A stretch of DNA of 11,497 bases from JBBTDV01 sp038042605. GTDB lineage: Bacteria; Bdellovibrionota; UBA1018. How positions within the stretch are numbered: the first letter of the stretch is position 1; each line of letters begins with the position of its first letter. Location of the stretch: positions 1 to 11,497 of the forward strand of contig CAYHPW010000074.1 of NCBI GenBank assembly GCA_964358645.1, given 5' to 3'. Below the pieces are notes generated by a model. The model was not told the DNA's origin. It made no database searches and saw only the letters and a list, made by a program, of their open reading frames with translations. The translations under genes and the position numbers were made by a program. Shown piece after piece: positions 5,871 to 11,497 of the stretch.

Positions 5871-5951
5871 AACATTCTCCTGTTTCCTATTTCCAGCACA
5901 ATATGGGCACCAATTTCCCCTGCGGAAATGTTTCCCTGATGCCGGCCACTG
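5871..5951 (-). pseudogene. zinc-ribbon half upstream of the 388-aa ORF
   Basis: In frame with the following gene and without a start codon of its own, this stretch encodes a CPYC knuckle (TGC at 5909-5907, TGT at 5900-5898) inside GNWCPYCAGNRK. In zinc-ribbon repeat proteins an upstream CxxxGH/CxxC knuckle precedes it by about 25 residues. Here the 21-bp repeat begins instead, followed by a stop in frame. It marks the break point of a longer ancestral gene. Confidence 0.5.
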
Positions 5952-5961
5952 CTAACCCACG
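5941..5961 (-). repeat. 21-bp inverted repeat, right copy
   Basis: Exact reverse complement of 4257-4277, with TAAACAA at 5969-5975 corresponding to the TTGTTTA of the left copy. It lies between the helicase gene's stop and the zinc-ribbon remnant. Confidence 0.75.
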
Positions 5962-5993
5962 CGGCAGATAAACAATAATTGAAAATGCGCTAC

Positions 5994-8900
5994 TCATTCT
6001 CTCCGCCTCAAAGGTGTACGTGGCTCCTCTGTGATCTTGTCTGTTCCCAACCAATCGCGCCAGCTTCTCCATTCGGCTTTGTAAGCAGTATGTGGATTAG
6101 TTGGGATATCTGAAGGCCGTCTTGGCAAATGTCTGATAGCCCCCCGACTGTATTGGCGCCATTCCTCGGCAGACTGTAACTTGAGCTTCACAACAAAATC
6201 CTTGGCATGGACAAATGGGCGCCAATCTGTCCGAGTGCGAGATTCAGCCTTGAAGCCCAGCCAATCAGGCAACCCCTTCCATCCTTTGTTCTTGTAAACA
6301 CCTTCTGGTGTAGATGGAATATTATCCGGTTTTGGTCGCCTTCCCTTCAGCTGGCCCCTACAATAGAGACGCCATTCCTCAGCGGACTTCAAACCGAGCG
6401 ATTGAGCAAACTCCCTAGCCCTTCTGAAGGGCTGCCATTGTCGGTTTTGGTAGGCTATAGTGCCAGTTCCCAGCCAGTCCCCCATCCCTCTCCAGTCCCT
6501 CTTGTAGACACTGTTAGGATTAGCCGGGATATCATCGGGACGCATCGGGTAATCTCTCAATAGGCCCTTCGTGTATGCTCGCCACTCCTTTTCGCCCTTG
6601 AGCCGCAAAGATTGAACAAACCGTCTTGCCTCCGCAAAACTCCGCCAATGCCCTTTGTGGTTTCGTGTTCCCAGCCAATCGGCCATGCTAACAAACGTCT
6701 TTTTGTAAACGTGGCGCGGATTAGTTGGTAGTTCATCTGGTTTAGCGTTGGGATATCTCTTTAACTTATTTCTACAGTATAGAAACCACTCCTCGGATGA
6801 TCTGATATTCAGCTTCCTCACAAAATCTCGTGCGACTTTAAAGCTCCAAAAATTCCCCCTGCGTCTACTCGAACCAATCCAGTCACCATACCCCAACCAA
6901 TTCGTCGAATAGGTCCGCTCTGGTTTGAAGGGTATATCAATGGGCTTCCTAGGCTTTCCTTTTAGTGTCCCTCTACAGTAAGCTCGCCATTCACCGTTAT
7001 TACGTAACTTCAGATGTCTCACAAAGTCGCGGGCCTTCTCAAAGGACCGATATTGAACAGACCCCGGCGACACCCGTCCGTTACCCAACCAGTCCGGCAT
7101 TCCCTGCCATTCTGCTACATACTTCTTGTCAGGGGCCTTTGGAATGTCACTAGGGAGCGGGGGAAGGCGCTTTAGTTGCCCATTACAGTACTTCCTCCAT
7201 TCCGACTGTGTTTTCAGTTTCAAACGTCTAACAAAAGACCTGGCCGCCTCAAACGATCTGAAGCTCCTAAGTTGGTCAGCAATTCGACATGTGCCCAACC
7301 AATCGCCCCATGTCTTCCATTCTTTCTCAAAAACTCTTTCTGGATTGCTCGGAATGTCGGCGGGCCGTCTGGGTATCCCTGGAATCCCGTCAACGCAATA
7401 TCTTTGCCATTGATTAACGCTCTTTAGATTTAGCCCCTGAACGAAGGCCTTGGCCTGATCAAACGTCCGCCAAGGAACAACCGCCTTCCTTATGACTTGA
7501 GTAAAGATAGAGTCTCCAAGCTTTCCGTAAAAATCTACCAGTTGAAATAGCTGAACTGTTTTGCCTTTATCTGGCAAACTAACTCGCAACCGCTTCGCCG
7601 TCCCCTCTCCATGACCATAGGCAATTTCTCGAATTTCTTCTTCAATGCGCTGATCCTGATCAGCCATTGCTCGAACCACAGAAATGAGGTTTTTGAAGGA
7701 ACCGTTCTCAATGCTCTTCTCGACTCCTTCTCCCTTCGCATGGAAAACCGGTACGACGACATAGCCGAAAGTCTTTTCCTTATCCCTGTTGATTCGGAGC
7801 GCCCTGCCAGAAGCCTGCACAATATCGATCTTGGAGTACTTTGGATCGCAGAAGTAAACGCAGTCAATCGCAGGTACGTCCACGCCTTCCGTGAGGCACC
7901 TCGCATTAGTAATTACGGCCCGTTTTGCCGGTTGAAACTCCTGCTTGATAATGCAGTCGCGCTCACTGGTTGGCTGACTCCCGTTAACGTGAAAAACTTG
8001 ACTGTTCTTACAAAAATCGATGTGACGCTCCTTAAACTGCTCAGCCCTTCTCACGCTTGAATGAAACGTTACGGCATGATTGCAGCCGTACCTCTTCATC
8101 ACTTTCTCAAGTGCGAAGTTATTAGCAATTTCATCGATTGTAGTATTTGAGGCAAAAGCCCGCCTTCTAATCGCTTTTCTTAGCTCCTTATCGGTTACCC
8201 CAATCGCAATAATCTTGTAGTCCACCAAGATCTTCTTCCTAATAGCCTCGGCGAAACTCATCCTGAAGAACTCAGGGCCGTAAGTTCCGGGATCACTCAT
8301 GTCAGCTATGTAGCGTAACTGCTCTTCCCCTAGGCGGTTCTTTACTTTTTCGGCAACAATCCTAGGAGTTGCTGTCATAAAAAGTCGTTTAGATGCCCTA
8401 ATGTTTTTGTCATCCAAGATAGTTGCAAAGCGGGAGCCTCTCCTGTCTCCAGTAGTACGATGGGCCTCGTCACATACTACAAAATCGAACTTCAGACGAG
8501 TTCCCTGCATTGCTGCGGCCAGCTGTGGGCTACTTTGATAGGTTGAGTAAACCACAAGTGGCGAAGAACTCTTAAGATACCGCCTGATCACCTTGGGATC
8601 TGTAGTTACTGGTGATCCTAGCTCGGAGGATGTCGATTCTATCGTGTCTTGGTCGCTTGCTATGTCTCTCTCTGAACAGACGCAGAGATAATTCGTGATC
8701 TGTTTTTCCTGAGCACGCCAGTCATTTCTGAATTGGCGGAGCAAGGCAAGAGAGGGGACCAATACTAATGTCTTGGCCGGCTTAATTGAATCTTTTACCC
8801 AAAGGGCAGTGAGCGTTTTTCCAGCGCCACAGGGCAGAATCAGTTTTCCTCGATTAGACTTCTTGAATCCGCTCAATACGGCTTTGATCGCTTGTAATTG

Positions 8901-9473
8901 GTGAGGACGGGGTTTGAACCTCCTTTGGGTCGGCTTCTTTCCTTGAATGCTTTTACTGATACCCCTTAAATCGTCCTTGTTTAGCTCTAGGAGGCTTGAG
9001 AGATTGAACTCGAAGAATTCCTTCTCTCTTGCCTTTTTTCTAGTTGCCAAATCAATGCCAGAAGCATTTGTAAAAATGATCCTAATATCTGCCTTTGAGG
9101 AGATCGCAAGCCAACTGCTGAGATTAGTGCCGGTCCAGTTGAGGGTTTTTTGTTCCTGGTGGGACGTGAACTTGCACTGAACAACCGCATACTTTCCTTC
9201 CACGGTTTCTAGAACAAGATCATAGCCGTAGTCGCTGGGGGTCAGATTTAGCCGTTTTTTGACTGGGGATGGAACCTCGCTACCCAACCAAACGTTCTTG
9301 TAGTCCCTTTTGAAGCGAGGATTAGCCAAAAAAAAGTGTTTACAAAAAATTTCGAATAGCGTTCCGACTTCCTTGGGAGATGTTTGGTTGATCTTGGAAA
9401 GTTTTTCGAAGATTCGTGACCAGGAGTCATAACCATGCCTAAAAACTTCTGCCAGCAGCTTTCTATTGCTCAT
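5994..9473 (-). CDS. Mrr-like nuclease/SF2 helicase with seven C-terminal repeats
   Basis: A 1159-residue protein, probably a restriction-like anti-phage enzyme. Residues 30-140 look like a PD-(D/E)xK nuclease of the Mrr type (GYD at 83-85, then VVQCK at 97-101). The SF2 helicase core follows: HQLQAI at 191-196, Walker A CGAGKT at 215-220, DEAH at 335-338, TATPR at 367-371, motif V region 522-541, and motif VI QASGRALR at 553-560. Residues 668-1144 are seven repeats of 67-71 residues, each beginning W/F-R-S-F, with xxARxFVRxLxLKSxxEW, then DIPxxPxxxY, and ending W-x-x-x-x-DWLG; these resemble phage-integrase repeat units. The ATG at 9473 follows GAGG by eight bases and is preferred to the TTG at 9503. 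No methyltransferase or specificity gene is adjacent, so self-protection must work otherwise (modified or foreign DNA target). Cytoplasmic. Confidence 0.88.
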   Translation of the reverse strand: MSNRKLLAEVFRHGYDSWSRIFEKLSKINQTSPKEVGTLFEIFCKHFFLANPRFKRDYKNVWLGSEVPSPVKKRLNLTPSDYGYDLVLETVEGKYAVVQCKFTSHQEQKTLNWTGTNLSSWLAISSKADIRIIFTNASGIDLATRKKAREKEFFEFNLSSLLELNKDDLRGISKSIQGKKPTQRRFKPRPHQLQAIKAVLSGFKKSNRGKLILPCGAGKTLTALWVKDSIKPAKTLVLVPSLALLRQFRNDWRAQEKQITNYLCVCSERDIASDQDTIESTSSELGSPVTTDPKVIRRYLKSSSPLVVYSTYQSSPQLAAAMQGTRLKFDFVVCDEAHRTTGDRRGSRFATILDDKNIRASKRLFMTATPRIVAEKVKNRLGEEQLRYIADMSDPGTYGPEFFRMSFAEAIRKKILVDYKIIAIGVTDKELRKAIRRRAFASNTTIDEIANNFALEKVMKRYGCNHAVTFHSSVRRAEQFKERHIDFCKNSQVFHVNGSQPTSERDCIIKQEFQPAKRAVITNARCLTEGVDVPAIDCVYFCDPKYSKIDIVQASGRALRINRDKEKTFGYVVVPVFHAKGEGVEKSIENGSFKNLISVVRAMADQDQRIEEEIREIAYGHGEGTAKRLRVSLPDKGKTVQLFQLVDFYGKLGDSIFTQVIRKAVVPWRTFDQAKAFVQGLNLKSVNQWQRYCVDGIPGIPRRPADIPSNPERVFEKEWKTWGDWLGTCRIADQLRSFRSFEAARSFVRRLKLKTQSEWRKYCNGQLKRLPPLPSDIPKAPDKKYVAEWQGMPDWLGNGRVSPGSVQYRSFEKARDFVRHLKLRNNGEWRAYCRGTLKGKPRKPIDIPFKPERTYSTNWLGYGDWIGSSRRRGNFWSFKVARDFVRKLNIRSSEEWFLYCRNKLKRYPNAKPDELPTNPRHVYKKTFVSMADWLGTRNHKGHWRSFAEARRFVQSLRLKGEKEWRAYTKGLLRDYPMRPDDIPANPNSVYKRDWRGMGDWLGTGTIAYQNRQWQPFRRAREFAQSLGLKSAEEWRLYCRGQLKGRRPKPDNIPSTPEGVYKNKGWKGLPDWLGFKAESRTRTDWRPFVHAKDFVVKLKLQSAEEWRQYSRGAIRHLPRRPSDIPTNPHTAYKAEWRSWRDWLGTDKITEEPRTPLRRRE
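6042..7472 (-). repeat. seven tandem protein repeats of about 70 aa
   Basis: Repeat starts are at residues 668, 738, 808, 875, 943, 1013 and 1084 of the helicase protein. The DNA copies are clearly diverged, so the array is old and kept by selection on the protein. I recognise the unit as the phage-integrase repeat type, which is presumed to bind DNA. Confidence 0.85.
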
Positions 9474-9842
9474 AAGACAGGCCTCGTAGCAGGATTGATG
9501 CAATATTTAACTATCGGATTTATTTGGGTTTAACTTGAGATTCTGCAATGAAACTGGAGACACGGGCAAAAACGCACCCAATCTCGCACTTCAACAAACT
9601 TTGCCACTTTATGCTCTGCGGCTATAGCAGTGGGTATAGGTGCCATGTCTTAGCCAGATGAATTTGCAGCAGTTACTAAGGCAGCATCAAGGAAGGGAAT
9701 ACCTTCTCAGGAGGCTTGACTTAGTCCGACAAATTTGCGACTTAAACTCAGTTCAAGTCGAATCGCGATAGGGCACTGTCTGGTGTGATCCGCATTAAGT
9801 GTACGCCGCATCCGAAATGCGTAAAGAACGGAATAGAACACA
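9474..9842. other. divergent intergenic region
   Basis: This stretch separates the minus-strand helicase gene from the plus-strand gene at 9843 and must hold both promoters. Toward the right gene there is a TTGACT at 9716-9721 with a poor -10 candidate CTTAAA at 9741-9746 (spacing 19). Toward the helicase gene the DNA is AT-rich (9500-9545) but no clear box pair was found. No gene is seen. Confidence 0.4.
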
Positions 9843-10721
9843 ATGTTATATTTAGGTAATACGATTCCTACCCCGTACGGAGAAATGCTCCAATCGTTGA
9901 GCTCGGTCAACGGGTTTCCTGCCTATGCCAAGTGGCTTAGGAAACGGATAAACCAGGATAAGTCCTGGAAAGCCGAAATTCATGCTCTGTTCGAGATCAA
10001 TAAGAGTGGACACCCACTGCAAAAAATCACGAGCAGCGAGGAGAATGAGCCCGAGGGTTTTTTTCTGCTTCGTGGGCAAGAAGCATTAGTCGAGGCTGCA
10101 TTTGTTGGATACCAGTTCGATCGAAATCAAGAGAAACAGAAATGTGAGAATATCTGCATCAGCCTGTTTCGTAAGGCGGGAGCCGGTTTCGCGCCCGCTG
10201 TCCTTGTTGTAATTGTCCATGATTTCCTAAAGCCGCCGAGCGCAGAAGAAGCAACTGCCATCCTAACCCGGATAAGAGACCAACCCCTAATGGACAGGTT
10301 CGAGTCGGTTCCGTTTGGAAGGATCGGTCTTTTCCATAAAGTGCCTGCGCCGTGTGAATTCCAAGAACAGTACGGAGAAGCTGCTATGTATTTCGTCTTC
10401 CAAGCCGGTGGCTTTTCAGTTGGTGGACATAATGCGGACTTGAACAAAAAAATTGCCCAAGTATTGAAAGAGAAACAAAAACAGCATGTCAACAAGTACG
10501 GTGGCCATATGAAGATGTATTATGTCTTTGTTGACTCCCCGCCAACTAAGATTATGGCCGTCGACTTTTCTTCGATTGTTGCTCGACTGTCCGAAAATGA
10601 TGTGCTTGCGGTCTCAGCAGTTGGATCGGCTAATGGACGTATGTTCCAGACGACGCGGGTGTTCGGGAGCTTATCCAGTGACATCGACCTGTCAAATATA
10701 CACTATTTACAAGATGGATAA
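9843..10721 (+). pseudogene. GAF-domain-like protein, frameshifted near its C-terminus
   Basis: The first frame codes for 292 residues starting MLYLGNTIPT. The N-terminal 200 are of no family I know. Residues from about 225 (MKMYYVFVDSPP, then FSSIVARLSEND, then VFGSLSSDIDLSNIHYL) look like the first half of a GAF sensor domain. The frame stops at TAA 10719. The missing second half is present directly after it in another frame (10721-10876: YMKSLNSGFAKSFMCIPI, then RWGVMSVDSAEKVF), which matches the end of GAF domains. A one- or two-base indel near 10715-10720 would explain this; repaired, the protein would have about 340 residues. Only a weak binding site precedes the ATG. Its place beside a restriction-type helicase suggests a defence or signalling role. 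Confidence 0.55.
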
Positions 10722-10876
10722 TCAAGCCAGCCTACATGAAGAGCCTCAACAGTGGGTTTGCGAAATCCTTCATGTGCATCCCGATAGATCACAATTTTAA
10801 GCGCTGGGGTGTTATGTCCGTTGATTCGGCCGAAAAGGTATTTCCATCACTCAACAAGGTTGGGTTCGATCCGTAA
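10721..10876 (+). pseudogene. C-terminal GAF half in shifted frame
   Basis: An open frame continues from within the preceding gene's end to a TAA at 10874-10876. The first ATG is at 10736 (46 codons) without a binding site. SFMCIPIDHNFKRWGVMSVDS is arranged like the last two strands of a GAF domain (S/A-F-x-C-x-P-I, then WGV-L/M-S-V/I-D-S). It is best read as the displaced end of the upstream gene. Confidence 0.5.
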
Positions 10877-10960
10877 CGATTTCAGTATTCACGAAGACAG
10901 AGGCTATGCCCCGCAGAGCCAAATGCTATAAGGGGGTTAAACTTTCGCCTATCTCCACAC

Positions 10961-11158
10961 TTAGGGACGTTGCCAAATTGTCCTCGCCGGCGCCTCGCTT
11001 GACCTTGCCTCCGCATCCTGCTCCGGTACAGCACATTCAGTGCTGCCGGCTTCTCGGACTCCTACCTTCGAAGTCTGGGTTTCGTTTCTCAAGTGCCAGT
11101 TGTTGTACGTTCCATCCATGTCATTTACCGAATTCCCCCGGGGTCCGTCGTTTTCCAT
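10961..11158 (-). pseudogene. 5' fragment of a gene, possibly group II intron ORF
   Basis: The ATG at 11158 is preceded by AGGAG at a spacing of five bases, so this was once a translated start. The 65 residues (MENDGPRGNSVNDMDGTYNN, later REAGSTECAVPEQDAEARSS and EAPARTIWQRP) are polar, without a recognisable fold. They remind me of the poorly conserved leader of some group II intron reverse transcriptases. A TAA then closes the frame, and no reverse transcriptase motif follows on the minus strand. The resemblance is from memory and weak; treat it as a gene fragment of unknown identity. Confidence 0.25.
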
Positions 11159-11497
11159 CCGGGCTCCTGCGCTACCTTTTGGTCTGTAGTGTTTTTTTAA
11201 AAACTATTTTTTTTAATAAAACCGCAGTCAACCAAGAAGGGGCAAATGCAACTAAACATCGCAATGGTGTTTGAAGCCAATCGACAAGAGCCTATGTGAT
11301 TACAGGTGCAGACGAGTGCGAGCTGGCAGAACGCTAAAGAGATTGCCGGCCATGGAATCAACACCTGCTGTTGTAAGACGCCAAAGCTCAGGTGTTATCG
11401 CCGGGAGAAGAAAACACTTTGCAGATGGTACCCTTTTTAAGCTTTTGAGTATAGAGTTGCCAAGCACAACTCAAAAAAGTCATAACACCTGCGATAA
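11159..11497. other. degenerate right end without genes
   Basis: No supported gene. It contains an AT-rich stretch (11190-11222), a hairpin GAGTTG/CAACTC (11454-11459 with 11467-11472) without a T-run, and three short copies of AACACCTG or its complement (11360-11367, 11389-11397, 11484-11491). Confidence 0.4.

Noticed and set aside
6207..6563. Plus-strand ORFs opposite the helicase (also 7126-7427 and 7611-8060)
   Set aside because: They are antisense shadows of a gene with clear motifs on the minus strand.
10906..11274. Plus-strand ORF of 122 codons
   Set aside because: Proline-, serine- and cysteine-rich shadow without a binding site, opposite the minus-strand gene start at 11158.
11275..11420. 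Possible decayed transposase OrfA on the plus strand
   Set aside because: A few residues in one frame hint at an HTH, but stops and lack of any continuous motif give no support.

Overview
The window looks like the left end of an integrated, plasmid-like mobile element in a proteobacterium, carrying what is probably a defence cargo. No gene fixes the species. The tRNA-Pro(GGG) remnant, the IS3-family fragment and the Walker-type ParA fit a proteobacterial host, but that is inference.

Left flank (1-860): degraded DNA. It holds a small frame cut by the window edge, a fragment resembling the middle of a uridine-kinase-like P-loop kinase, and a fragment resembling the N-terminal half of a tyrosine recombinase. 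A terminator on the minus strand comes next, followed by a displaced 3' fragment of a tRNA-Pro gene (about 861-907). The fragment has no 5' half, so it marks the attachment site. The element lies to its right; the side carrying the integrase remnant is older DNA, possibly the end of an earlier element in the same tRNA.

Replication and maintenance operon (1328-4066, plus strand): parA, a winged-helix replication initiator, two very small membrane proteins and an XRE-type regulator. All five overlap head to tail. The most striking object is inside the initiator gene: two clusters of 16-bp iterons (2371-2498 and 2911-3004), then a 31-base tract with only two non-A/T bases (3009-3039). This is the layout of a replication origin embedded in its own initiator gene, as in phage lambda O.

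Junk island (4067-5993): an almost gene-free stretch, a truncated IS3-type OrfA, and a minus-strand gene for a 388-residue protein of unknown family that appears to have lost its N-terminus, including half of a zinc ribbon. A 21-bp perfect inverted repeat (4257-4277 and 5941-5961) brackets this segment.

Cargo (5994-10876): a large minus-strand gene encodes an Mrr-like nuclease domain, an SF2 helicase and seven tandem copies of a repeat of about 70 residues (phage-integrase repeat unit type). This is plausibly a restriction-like defence protein. Divergent from it is a gene for a protein of unknown N-terminal type whose C-terminal GAF-like domain is broken by a frameshift.

Right end (10877-11497): decayed DNA with one minus-strand gene start of uncertain identity. 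No second tRNA copy, intact integrase, CRISPR array or rRNA is visible.
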